This document shows, piece after piece, positions 15,602 through 25,000 of a stretch of DNA of 38,397 bases (position 1 is the first letter of the stretch; every line of letters begins with the position of its first letter). Made by a program: the position numbers and the translations under genes. Source of the stretch: a virus. Where the stretch lies: IMG/VR virus record IMGVR_UViG_3300009414_000027, positions 1 to 38,397 of that record; one strand, 5' to 3'. The notes under the pieces are model-generated. The model ran no database searches. It was given only the letters and a program-made list of their open reading frames with translations, and was not told the origin of the DNA.

Positions 15602-18415
15602 ATGACATTAAGTTTACAACAGCAAGCGAGAAACGTAGCCAGACAGGGTCGTTACGGTGATTCCATGTTAATGCACGTTAATCCTGCCGAAGTCAGGGGT
15701 CTATCTTCCGCGATGCCGCTAACGGTTAATCCACAGACAGGGCAACCAGAGGCATGGGCTTTTCTTGCACCACTCCTTGGATCAATGGCTGGACCAGCTT
15801 TGTTTGGCAGTAGCGCCCTTTGGGCTAGTGCGCTTGGGTCTGGTCTGGCTCAATGGGCTGCAACAGGTGACCTTAAGAAAGGTCTTTTGGCTGGTGTTAC
15901 TGGTTATGGAATCGGTAGTGCGCTGCAGGGGGCTGGGGCTGCGGCTTCAGGGGCTGGTGCAGAACAGGCTGCTCTGGGTTCATTAACAGAAGGAGCAACT
16001 GCAGACTTATTGGCTAATCCTGAATTTGCCAATATTTCTGCCCACACTGCTGGTGGTGGGTACGGTCAAATACCGTATCAAGCTCCAACTTTAAATCCAG
16101 CAGGACAGACGGAATTAGCAAAGCAACTTGGTTCAACTCTACCCGGTTCAATTCAGGCTCAGGCTGCGGATATCGGTAGAGGAGCGGGGATGCAATACTC
16201 TGCCCTAGACAGTTCACCTTATGAGAATTTGCAGACAGCTTTAAACACCGGTCCCTATGCCGACCCCAGTTACCAGCCGGGAGTTTTAGGCAAGGCGGAA
16301 AACCTGATGGCTGGGCTTTCGCAGCCGAGTGCTTATATTCCTATGGCTATGGGAATGGGTCCTACGGCTATGATGGAATCCAGAGAACAATATGATCGAA
16401 TGCTGGAAGAAGAAGAGGAAAAAAAGAAAGAAAGAAAAAGAAAGCTTTTTGCCATGCATCCTGAGCCGATACTTTACCAGAGCGGTGGACGCACTGGATA
16501 TCAGGATGGTGGTGGAGCAATTGCAGGTGGCACAATGGATAGTGACTACAGCGATTACTACACTGGTGAATATGACTGGACTGGACAAGGGACAATCCCG
16601 CCCGGAGAAACTGGAGCTTTATATCCAGAGCGTCAACAGTATCTTCTGCCACAGACATACCAACCGGGATTTATGGGTGAGTTCATGTATTTTGATCCTG
16701 CAACCTTGAATCCTTCTGCTGCTGATGTTGAGGGAACTGGAACGGCTGGACTTCCTCCGCAAGATGGAGGGGCAACTCCAGAAGGTCCGCCTACATTTGA
16801 CTGGCGGTATCCGACTGCACCTCCTGTATTCGGCCCGACAGAAAGTCTTGGTTATCGCGGTTTTTATGGCGCTGGAGATGTTCCGCCAACAGGTCCGATA
16901 GGTATTGCGGACGAAAGCGTTCCACCTCCAGCTGGTACAGGAGGTCCAGTCCCGCATATGGTTAATCCGTATTCACAGCAAAATTTCTGGAGGCCATCAC
17001 CTGTACAGTATCAATATCCAGAGCCTCCTTCTCCAGTTGATCCAGATCAGCCTTCGGTTGATCCAGATGAACCTCCGATCATGCCTCCAGTTGTTCCAGA
17101 TAGTCCGTGGGATGTTAAGCCTGTTGATCCTATTGCTGCATTACCACCACAACATGGAGTCTCGCCAAATCCGATAGGGTCAGGTTCTGGGATGACTCTT
17201 CAGGATATAGAGGTAGCTGCTACTTCTCCAAGTCCTGCCCAAGTGGCACAGAAAGAATTCAATGATGCACAACCGCCAGATATAAAAGAGGCATTTTCAG
17301 GTAATCCTACATTTATAGCTGCCGCAGATGCAGGTCTTTACCCACTGACCAGCGAAGGTAAAAATGCTTTTAGCATGGATACACTAGGGACAATGCCGGG
17401 TGGACCCCCAACGGGAGGTCAGGAAAAGGAACCACGGGCTTATAGTATAGATACTGGAGTGAACAGAAGGTTGCCAAGAGAGGAACTTATGGAATTGGCA
17501 TGGGAGGAGAAGCAGAAAGAGGGATATTCGCCGGGAGATATCTGGACTCCTCCTGCAGATTTGTATGGGGATAACCAAGAAGAGAGTTGGTACAACCCAG
17601 TAACAATGCAAACCAGAACATTTCCTTCAGGTGGATGGGGGCCTCCCCCTGAAGCAGGGTGGATACAAGGAACACCTCCTGTCGATGAAGAGCAATTAGC
17701 TGATCAATACCTTAAAGGATATATGTCTGGAGGCAGGACTGGGTTTCAAAATTTAGGAAGTACTGGCTTCCCTGATCTTGTTTCAGAGGTAACTCAACCA
17801 CAGGAGCAGATGTTAGCTGCACCTCCTCAGGCTGCACCTCCTCAGGCTGCACCTCCTCAGGTTGTATCTCCTCAGGTTGTATCTCCTCAGGCCGCTTCGA
17901 TGCAGGGTCCTCCAATGCAGGGGCCTCCGATGCAGGGTCCTCCGATGCCTATGCCTTCAGCTTCTCCAGAGGCAATGCTGGAAACTATTTTACAAGACCC
18001 ACTCACACAGGAAGTAAGACTTTTTATATTGGGCGAATCTGATAATGAAGAAGCATTAAGTGCATTTATTAGTAAGTATGGAACTGAGGCTTTCGTCATG
18101 TTGCGGGATATGATTCTTCAGGAAGTTGTACCCGGATCGCAGACACAAGGACAAATAGTTGGAACTGGAGCGGGTGGTATGGCAGATGATATCAATGGTG
18201 TCATTGGTGATAACAAGGAAAAGATAGCTGTATCTCAGGATGAATTCATAGTTCCTGCCGATGTAGTTTCTGGATTAGGAAATGGAAGCTCAGATGCTGG
18301 ATCAAAACTCTTATATTCCATGATGGATAATGTCAGGCAGCAGAGGACAGGTAATGCTGTGCAGCCCCCAGAAATAGATGCTCAAAAAATTATACCGGGG
18401 TTGGGCAGGGCGTAA
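15602..18415 (+). CDS. Large Gly/Ala/Pro-rich internal virion protein
   Basis: A 937-residue protein. The opening LSLQQQARNVARQGRYGDSMLMHVNPAEVRGL, given in part as ARQGRYGDSMLMHVNP, is conserved in marine podovirus structural proteins. Residues 50-130 are hydrophobic Gly/Ala-rich (FLAPLLGSMAGPALFGSSAL; GLLAGVTGYGIGSALQGAGA), suitable for membrane insertion. A very basic/acidic run EEEEEKKKERKRK lies near 275. Residues 294-304 and 709 onward carry GGRTGYQDGG and GGRTGFQ. A long Pro/Gly-rich middle is followed by PPQ and QGPP repeats and then a compact C-domain (MADDINGVIGDNKEKIAVSQDEFIVPADVVSGLG). The C-domain pattern VSxDEFVxPADVVSxLG is common in marine phage proteins. Role inferred: DNA ejection or core protein. 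Confidence 0.7.
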   Translation: MTLSLQQQARNVARQGRYGDSMLMHVNPAEVRGLSSAMPLTVNPQTGQPEAWAFLAPLLGSMAGPALFGSSALWASALGSGLAQWAATGDLKKGLLAGVTGYGIGSALQGAGAAASGAGAEQAALGSLTEGATADLLANPEFANISAHTAGGGYGQIPYQAPTLNPAGQTELAKQLGSTLPGSIQAQAADIGRGAGMQYSALDSSPYENLQTALNTGPYADPSYQPGVLGKAENLMAGLSQPSAYIPMAMGMGPTAMMESREQYDRMLEEEEEKKKERKRKLFAMHPEPILYQSGGRTGYQDGGGAIAGGTMDSDYSDYYTGEYDWTGQGTIPPGETGALYPERQQYLLPQTYQPGFMGEFMYFDPATLNPSAADVEGTGTAGLPPQDGGATPEGPPTFDWRYPTAPPVFGPTESLGYRGFYGAGDVPPTGPIGIADESVPPPAGTGGPVPHMVNPYSQQNFWRPSPVQYQYPEPPSPVDPDQPSVDPDEPPIMPPVVPDSPWDVKPVDPIAALPPQHGVSPNPIGSGSGMTLQDIEVAATSPSPAQVAQKEFNDAQPPDIKEAFSGNPTFIAAADAGLYPLTSEGKNAFSMDTLGTMPGGPPTGGQEKEPRAYSIDTGVNRRLPREELMELAWEEKQKEGYSPGDIWTPPADLYGDNQEESWYNPVTMQTRTFPSGGWGPPPEAGWIQGTPPVDEEQLADQYLKGYMSGGRTGFQNLGSTGFPDLVSEVTQPQEQMLAAPPQAAPPQAAPPQVVSPQVVSPQAASMQGPPMQGPPMQGPPMPMPSASPEAMLETILQDPLTQEVRLFILGESDNEEALSAFISKYGTEAFVMLRDMILQEVVPGSQTQGQIVGTGAGGMADDINGVIGDNKEKIAVSQDEFIVPADVVSGLGNGSSDAGSKLLYSMMDNVRQQRTGNAVQPPEIDAQKIIPGLGRA
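17815..17955 (+). repeat. Tandem 15-bp repeats encoding Pro/Gln-rich peptides
   Basis: Successive 15-base units encode AAPPQ three times, then VVSPQ twice, then related MQGPP units three times, within the large internal virion gene. Copies are nearly identical (GCTGCACCTCCTCAG), so copy number may vary between relatives. It probably forms a flexible linker before the C-terminal domain. Confidence 0.85.
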
Positions 18416-18418
18416 CAA

Positions 18419-18898
18419 ATGAACGAACAAGCATTATCCAGTAATGGGGCTACAAAAGAAGAAGAATATGATATCTCTTTGGTATTGATAGAAAATCTTG
18501 GATTGGTCTGGGATGAATGTGAAAAAATATTAATCAGGTCATGCAAGCGTTCTAATGGCAGGGTAAATACCAAAGACATTTATTATAATTTTCTTAAAAA
18601 TAATAATAGTATCTGGATTGTTTTCAATAAATCTGATTTAAAAATTATTGGGTGTCTTGTTACGGAAATAATGAATTACCCGTCAGGTATAAAGATGTTG
18701 AATATCGATCACATAGCTGGGAAATATATGGAAAGGTGGATTGATCGTGGCTTAGAAGTATTAACTTCATGGTCTAAAGATAACCAGTGTGTTGGAATAG
18801 AGGGCGTGGGAAGGAAAGGTTTTTGGAATTGGATTAAAAACAAGGAAGGATGGAAACAAACTTCTTCGTTTTACGAAATTAAATTTAATGAGGAATAA
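18419..18898 (+). CDS. GNAT-like protein resembling T7 gp13 (internal virion protein A)
   Basis: A 159-residue protein. The order of motifs, helix with WDECEKILIRS, NTKDIYYNFLKNNNSIWIVF, IIGCLVTEIMNYP, GIKMLNIDHIAGKY, LTSWSKDNQCVGIEGVGRKGFWNW and GWKQTSSFYEI, matches the small acetyltransferase-like fold of phage proteins related to T7 gp13. In T7, gp13 is made with the internal core proteins and is needed for infectious particles, though it is not clearly kept in the mature virion. Position just before gp14- and gp15-like genes agrees. An acetyl-CoA-using activity is not evident. Start is ATG three bases after the upstream stop. Confidence 0.65.
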   Translation: MNEQALSSNGATKEEEYDISLVLIENLGLVWDECEKILIRSCKRSNGRVNTKDIYYNFLKNNNSIWIVFNKSDLKIIGCLVTEIMNYPSGIKMLNIDHIAGKYMERWIDRGLEVLTSWSKDNQCVGIEGVGRKGFWNWIKNKEGWKQTSSFYEIKFNEE

Positions 18899-18900
18899 TC

Positions 18901-20277
18901 ATGGGCGGTAGTTCAGGATCAGGCGCATCACCTACTCAATCTACTATATCTCAGGTAACTCTTCCTGAATATGCAGAGCCGTATTTTCATCGGATTATGC
19001 AGAGGGGGGAGGCTGAGTCTTTGCAGCCATACAGTCCCTATCAGGGCCAGCGTCTTGCATACTGGTCTCCAGATGAACTGAATGCTCAGGCAATGACAAG
19101 AGGATATGCTGGGGCGGGTACGCCAGCCGAATATGGTCAGGCAGCACAGAGGGCCTCGCAAGTCGGAGCGCCCATGACTTCTGGATATACTGCCCCAACA
19201 GATTATGCTTCCCAGTATACGGCTGGAAGAATGGGAGGTGGTGGCGGCAGGCGAGGAAGAGGAGGCTATCGCGCACCCGGAAAGGAATTTTTTGGTGGTG
19301 GGTATGAGCCTGATCCGAGAGCGTCTGGATATCGTCCTCAGGAAATGGGGGCTGGATACAGTCCTTTGCCATACGATCTTGCTCCCTATGTTAATCCGTA
19401 CCAGCAAGGTGTTATTGACCTAGAAAAACAGAAAGCTATTAAGGAATCTGAAAAAATACGAACTGGTGCTGAAGAAAGGGCTATTCAGGCAGGAGGATTG
19501 GGCGGTTATCGTGAGGCTATCCTTCAGGCAGAGAGAGAGAAGAATCTAGCTAATCAACTTGGATCAATACAAACCAGAGGTAGTCAGGCCGCTTTTACTC
19601 AGGCACAACAGCAACTTGAGCGGGAAAGGGCTGCCCAGCTAGCTGGTGCTGAATTTGGATTGCAGAGATATGGTGTTGGCGAAGGAACCAGACAAAGACA
19701 GGAAGAGTTCCAGCAGCAGGCTTATACAACTGGAGAACAGGCTCGCTTGGAAGCCGCAAAAATGGGGATGAGTGCTGCAGAACAAGAAAATGCTGCAAGA
19801 CAGGCCCAAGAAAAGTTCAGGCAAAGTAGATACGGAATGACTCAGGAAGCCAGACAGGCTCAGGAGAAATTAAGACAGAGTGGATGGGGAATGGGTGAGG
19901 GAGCAAGACAGGCCCAAGAAGAATTAAAACAACGTGCTTATGACGTTTCTGGACGGTACGGTATAGCATCGGCTGATGCTCTCCGTGGTATTGGTGGAGC
20001 AAGGCAGCAGGATGTACAGTCCAGAATAGCTGCCATGCAGGCTCAGGGTGAAAGGGCCAGAGCGATGAGGCAGGCAGGAATGGATATCGGTTATCAGGAC
20101 TTCATGCGGCAACAGAGATACCCGTCTGAAAGAATTGCTGGATTAAGTGCCTTGCTGAGAGGAGTTCCAGCTGGGCGTGACGAACAAATTAGTACTTACG
20201 AGCAACAACCGGGACTTTTCCAGTCATCACTCAGTATGGGTCTTGGTGGGTTGGGTTTGTACAGGGGATTAAGGTAA
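18901..20277 (+). CDS. Internal virion protein, gp14-like, helical repeats
   Basis: A 458-residue protein. The N-terminal third is Gly/Tyr/Pro-rich and disordered (MGGSSGSGASPTQ; GGGGGRRGRGGYRAPG). Then comes YVNPYQQGVIDLEKQKAIKE, a conserved start of a long helical region in podovirus internal proteins. Residues about 195-380 are Ala/Gln/Arg/Glu-rich helix with repeats of (G)ARQAQEKxRQSxxGM (near 19795-19940). The C-terminus is LFQSSLSMGLGGLGLYRGL, a hydrophobic Gly-rich tail. Layout and neighbours suit the role of T7 gp14, which enters the host outer membrane during ejection; sequence identity to T7 is not claimed. ATG at 18901 follows AGGAATAATC. Confidence 0.65.
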   Translation: MGGSSGSGASPTQSTISQVTLPEYAEPYFHRIMQRGEAESLQPYSPYQGQRLAYWSPDELNAQAMTRGYAGAGTPAEYGQAAQRASQVGAPMTSGYTAPTDYASQYTAGRMGGGGGRRGRGGYRAPGKEFFGGGYEPDPRASGYRPQEMGAGYSPLPYDLAPYVNPYQQGVIDLEKQKAIKESEKIRTGAEERAIQAGGLGGYREAILQAEREKNLANQLGSIQTRGSQAAFTQAQQQLERERAAQLAGAEFGLQRYGVGEGTRQRQEEFQQQAYTTGEQARLEAAKMGMSAAEQENAARQAQEKFRQSRYGMTQEARQAQEKLRQSGWGMGEGARQAQEELKQRAYDVSGRYGIASADALRGIGGARQQDVQSRIAAMQAQGERARAMRQAGMDIGYQDFMRQQRYPSERIAGLSALLRGVPAGRDEQISTYEQQPGLFQSSLSMGLGGLGLYRGLR

Positions 20278-20283
20278 TCAATC

Positions 20284-21999
20284 ATGGCAAATCTAGTACA
20301 AATAGCTGAAGAATTAGAGTTTGTTCCAAAGGAACAATTAGTTGCTCTTGCGCAAGACCCTAATTCAAGGTTTCCGCAATATATGGTTGTGAGTGAAATA
20401 CAGAGGCGTACACAGATGGAAAAGATGTATGCCGCACAGAAGCAGAGGCAGCAGCCCGATACTACTGTAACCGATGAACTTCTTTCAGAGTTTTCCCAGC
20501 CCAGACAAGGTCTTGAGCAGGTTGCTGATATGAGGGGAGCGGCTAACGGGATGCAGCAACCGATGCCCCAGAGAACTGGTTTCCAGACTGGAGGGCTTAC
20601 TGAAGCAGATAGAAATTACCTTTCTGGGGTATTGGGTTATCCAGACTGGGGAACCCTGCAAAGGAGGATTCCTGATGAAAAATATCAGGCTTTAGTAAAT
20701 CAACTTGAGGCTATTGAGCGTCAACCTGTTAGTGGCGAAGGTGTTCTTACTATTCCAGATATTTGGACTGAACTGTCTGAGCCATACGATCTTGCTCCCC
20801 ATGCTTTCATTCAGAAGAGGAAAGGACAAATTAAGGCTGCAGAACAAGCGCAGATAGAAGCTCGGAATGCTGAACTGCTAAGGGTCGCACGAGAACTTGG
20901 AATTGAAGAGGTGGAGCCTTTCGGGGAAGAAAGGTATAGAACTATTGAAGGTGGTGTGGGTGGAGAAGTTTTTACGGTTCCAACCGAGGAAGAGCTTAGG
21001 AATCTCGACATAAGGGATGACCAAACCATAGGCCCTGAGATTGATGACCAAACCATAGACCCTGCTGAGTTTGATATACAGGCTGCTATAGATGCAGCCC
21101 AAGAAAATATTGGCACTACCTTAGCGCCCCTAAAAGAGGCTGCAGGTAATATCCCTGAATATCAATCTATATTTACACCAGAAATGCAGCAGCGATTTCT
21201 TGATACTACTTCTCCTGAAAAATGGCAGCCACCAGAGATTGATCCGTCTCTTTACACTGCTACATTACCACCTGTGGTATATGAAGCCCCCACCGAACAG
21301 CAGAGACAGGACGAATTGAATGCGTATGGTCTTGCATCTTTGGCTAAAGCTTTTGGGACTGCCAAACATATGGGTGAAGCTGGCGCAATGATGGGAGAGG
21401 CTGCACTTGCAATTCCATCGATTAAACGCGAACAAAGGCAGGAAGCACTTGCTGGACAGTCTCTGGCTAGGCAGATGGCTTCTGAAGATTTTAATTTGAG
21501 ACTTCAGCAGGAAACTTTAAAAAGAACGCGGTCAAAAGAAGAGTACGAGTCAGAGATGGCAAACCTCGACAGAACTCAGCAAGGTATTGTAAATTGGGTT
21601 ACTGTGATGCAGCAGGATTATGCAAATGAATTTGCGAGTATGCAGGCTGCATTTGAGAGTCAATACAAGATATCAGAAGCCTCAAGAGGGATGGAGGGAG
21701 ATGCTGCTAGGATAGCAGAAACAACAGCAAGACTAAAAATTCTTAGACAGCAGGTCGATGCACAACAGGATGCAACCATTACCACCATAGCGAATACTCT
21801 GGAAAATAATATAAGAAACACGATGGATCAAATTGAAAGCGGTATTGGTGATTCTGATTATTTACTAAGACAACTTAATGATCAGAATGGAATGCTGACG
21901 AATATTGTTCTATATATAACTCGTAGGGGCGGAATTACCATGCCAGAAGGAATACAAACAGGAATGCAACCTCTTCCTATAGACCTCGTTAACCAGTAA
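20284..21999 (+). CDS. Internal virion protein, gp15-like position
   Basis: A 571-residue protein. Its opening, LVQIAEELEFVPKEQLVALAQDP then NSRFPQYMVVSEIQRRTQMEKM, is a very common start of an ejection-region protein in phages with large polyvalent proteins. Residues 97-104 read RTGFQTGG, the recurring motif. Middle is acidic and low-complexity (DDQTIGPEIDDQTIDPAEFD, a short internal repeat). The C-terminal half, from residue about 350, is a long coiled coil with a Gly/Ala amphipathic stretch (LASLAKAFGTAKHMGEAGAMMGEA). It sits directly before the giant gene, three bases apart, as T7 gp15 sits before gp16. Role in an ejection conduit is inferred. Confidence 0.65.
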   Translation: MANLVQIAEELEFVPKEQLVALAQDPNSRFPQYMVVSEIQRRTQMEKMYAAQKQRQQPDTTVTDELLSEFSQPRQGLEQVADMRGAANGMQQPMPQRTGFQTGGLTEADRNYLSGVLGYPDWGTLQRRIPDEKYQALVNQLEAIERQPVSGEGVLTIPDIWTELSEPYDLAPHAFIQKRKGQIKAAEQAQIEARNAELLRVARELGIEEVEPFGEERYRTIEGGVGGEVFTVPTEEELRNLDIRDDQTIGPEIDDQTIDPAEFDIQAAIDAAQENIGTTLAPLKEAAGNIPEYQSIFTPEMQQRFLDTTSPEKWQPPEIDPSLYTATLPPVVYEAPTEQQRQDELNAYGLASLAKAFGTAKHMGEAGAMMGEAALAIPSIKREQRQEALAGQSLARQMASEDFNLRLQQETLKRTRSKEEYESEMANLDRTQQGIVNWVTVMQQDYANEFASMQAAFESQYKISEASRGMEGDAARIAETTARLKILRQQVDAQQDATITTIANTLENNIRNTMDQIESGIGDSDYLLRQLNDQNGMLTNIVLYITRRGGITMPEGIQTGMQPLPIDLVNQ

Positions 22000-22002
22000 A
22001 AA

Positions 22003-25000
22003 ATGGCACAGTACAGATTACCTGACGGAAGAATTTTAACCGTTCCCGACAACGCAAGTCGGGAAGAGTTAATTGGTATTCAAAACAGGTTAAGCGACCT
22101 TTACCCTGATTATTACCAGCAGCACAGGGAGGAAGTCCAGACTACTTTCGGTGGGCATCTGGAAGAATTGGTCAAGGGTGTACCTAGGGGTCTGGCTGGT
22201 GCATTTATTTCTGCTGGGGAAGGAGTATCAAATCTTCTTTCTGTCGGCAATGAGAGTGGTGCTTCCAGATACTTTCGTGATTTGCAAAAGAAATTAAATG
22301 AGAGTGCTGTTGGGGTAGACCAAGGATACGAAGATGCTTTCTCTGCCAAGCTTGGAGCGGGTCTTGGTTCTTTTGCTGCTTTCGCGATACCCGCCACAGC
22401 TACGGCAAAGGCTTTGGGTGTTGCTGGTAAGCTATCAAGGGCGCAGCAGGCTCTCAGGGCAAATAAAATAACCCTTCCACAATATGAGAAAATGAGAAGG
22501 TCTCTTTACATGAAGCCTTCTCTTGCCGCGATGAGTCTGGCGGTTCCTGTCGGTATCTCGGAACAGGGTAGAAATATAGCCTTGGCTAGGGAGATGGATG
22601 AAGAGGTTTCGCCATTCAAGGAAATCGTGTCTGAAGTTTTGGGCGGTGGAATAGGTGCAACGGAGGTTTTCCCTCTATTCAGTATGTTCAAGCGTATGCC
22701 CAAAGCGGCTGGTCCTTTATTAAAGATTCCGCAAAGGTTAAGGCAGGCAGCAACAACAGGTACGGCAGAAGCTCTACAGGAATCATTGGCAGGGATAGCA
22801 CAGGATGTAGTAGCAACTGGAATTTATAGCGACAAGATACCGATTGGTGAAAGTTTTCTGGATGACTTTACTGTTGGTGGTGCAACTGGTGCGATAGCTG
22901 ACCTGATATTCAGGGGTGTTGCTGGAAGGAAATCTTTGGGTAATGCATATGAAAGAGAAAGGGAAGCGGAACTAAGAAAGAAAACAGAGGCAAGATTCAA
23001 GACCAGAGCAGCGAGGACTAGGGAAGCAGAGGCTGCTGGTGCGCCCTCTATAAGTCCAGAACTTCAGCCAGAAAGGGACCCTCAACTTGAGCTTCCGCTG
23101 ACGACTGCCCAAGAAACTACTGTGGGTATAGAGCCTGTTCCTGTGCTTGAAGAATTTGAACCCATACAGAATCCAGACGGTACATTTTCAGTAATAGGTT
23201 CTGTTACTGGAAAGAATATCGGTACTTTTCCTGATATTGAAGAGACGGCTAATGCTGCATTAGATGCAACAAAACAGTTACGGGAAGATTTTATTGATTC
23301 TTCTGTTAAACAGTCACTCTCCATAAATGGATTGTATGGAAATGGCAATGCATTCAGGATAGGTGAAATTGTTTATGATCCTACTGGGAACTTAATCGAT
23401 GCCAAAGCGGTAGCGAATTATGATTCTGATTACAGTGTACGCAGGCAAAAACAAAAAGAAGATCAGTCAGTAGAAAAACTTGCCCGTGATGAGCAATTTT
23501 GGGGGCAATTCGGACAAGCAGTTTTGCCTCTTGGTGATGCTGCTGCAGAAAGTGACTTATTCAGGATTCAAAGTGAAAAAGAAATTTCCGATATATTGCA
23601 GCAAAGCAGGGTTTCAAAAAAGGTAGCAGACAATGTAGCCAAGAGAGTCTATGACGCAAAAGTTCAGGCGAGAAAATATCGTCTCGGACAGACTCAATCT
23701 ATATATGATATCAAGGGAGTAGATAATTCAAGTGTTCTTGGTCAGCTTTGGGCCAAGGCAAAAAAGTTGGGAGTTCCTGTAAAGAGTTTTTATACGATTC
23801 AGGAAGCTAGAAAAATATTATCTGCCCCTGATTTCAATAGCCTGATGTCTGAGAAGGCGGCTATCGTATTACAAGGGCAAAGAGTTGATGTTGAAGCAGG
23901 CTATAGAACCGAGACACAACCTGAGACTTATCAGGTAAGGATTAAAGATAAGATAGAAGAAATCAGGGAAGCTCGCAAAGTTCCACTTGCTAGGAAAGAC
24001 GGTAGAATTGATGTAAGCAAGAAAGCTTTTGACAAAGTCTTTAATGAAAAAAATATAGAAGTAGATTATAGAAGTCCAGAGTTCCAGTATTTTGCAGAAT
24101 CCGTTGCTGGTTCAAAATCATTGGGAACCATGAGCCGTGGGCAAAAAGAAATGCTAATGGCCCGTGTCATTCAACTGAACAGGTTTAGTAGTAAGAGGAA
24201 GTTACCTGACTTCAGGCCAAGACCTTATACTGCCAAGCAACTGAATGAATTTTATGAAGCAAGTAAGGGAGAGTATATTACTACCCCTCAAATCAAGAAT
24301 TTCGTTAAGAATAATGAAACAGGGCAGAATTTAACAAAGAAACAAATTGCATTGCTCAGGCAGGACCTGATCAACAGTGGCCGTGCTGACAGGGCTAAGA
24401 ATAATAGAATCCGTATGGCTGAAGATTTTGATATGAGGCAGGCCAGAAACGCAGCACCTTTAAATGAAACTACAGAAGAGTTTGTGGAAAGGTTGGGTTC
24501 TTCTACAAACCTTACTCAGGAAGAAATATCTAATCTTTCCAGAGAGAATATTGATTTAGGTGAAAGGATTACGCCAGAAAGCCTGAAGCGGTTACCTCCC
24601 CCAGAAGGCTATTCAAATATGGCTACCTATAAACAGTTTTTTGATGAGGCGCGTAAAAGGCTTTCTGATATGGGACTTAAAGATATTGGATTGAAATTCA
24701 ATAATGCTCTTGCATCCTCTATGGGTCTTTATCAGGTAGGTCCCAATGGGGAGATTATTAAAAATGCAGCTAAGTTCGATTCAAGAAATGATATGTTTTT
24801 CGAGCCTCGCGATGCTATTACTACAGGAGAATTTGATGCGCCTATGCGCCGTATACTTATTTCTCTTGACAATATTAATCCAGAAGGAAAGAAGACTGAA
24901 GAGGAGATGAGGGATTCGATAGCGCAAGTCATAGACCATGAGGTAATACACGCTCTGATTAGGCTTGATTTGTTAACCGAGCGCGAATACCAGAATCTTG

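Noticed and set aside
16286-16709. Overlapping frames on both strands in the large Gly/Pro-rich gene
   Set aside because: Shadows of a long real gene with biased composition; no conserved motifs or ribosome sites.
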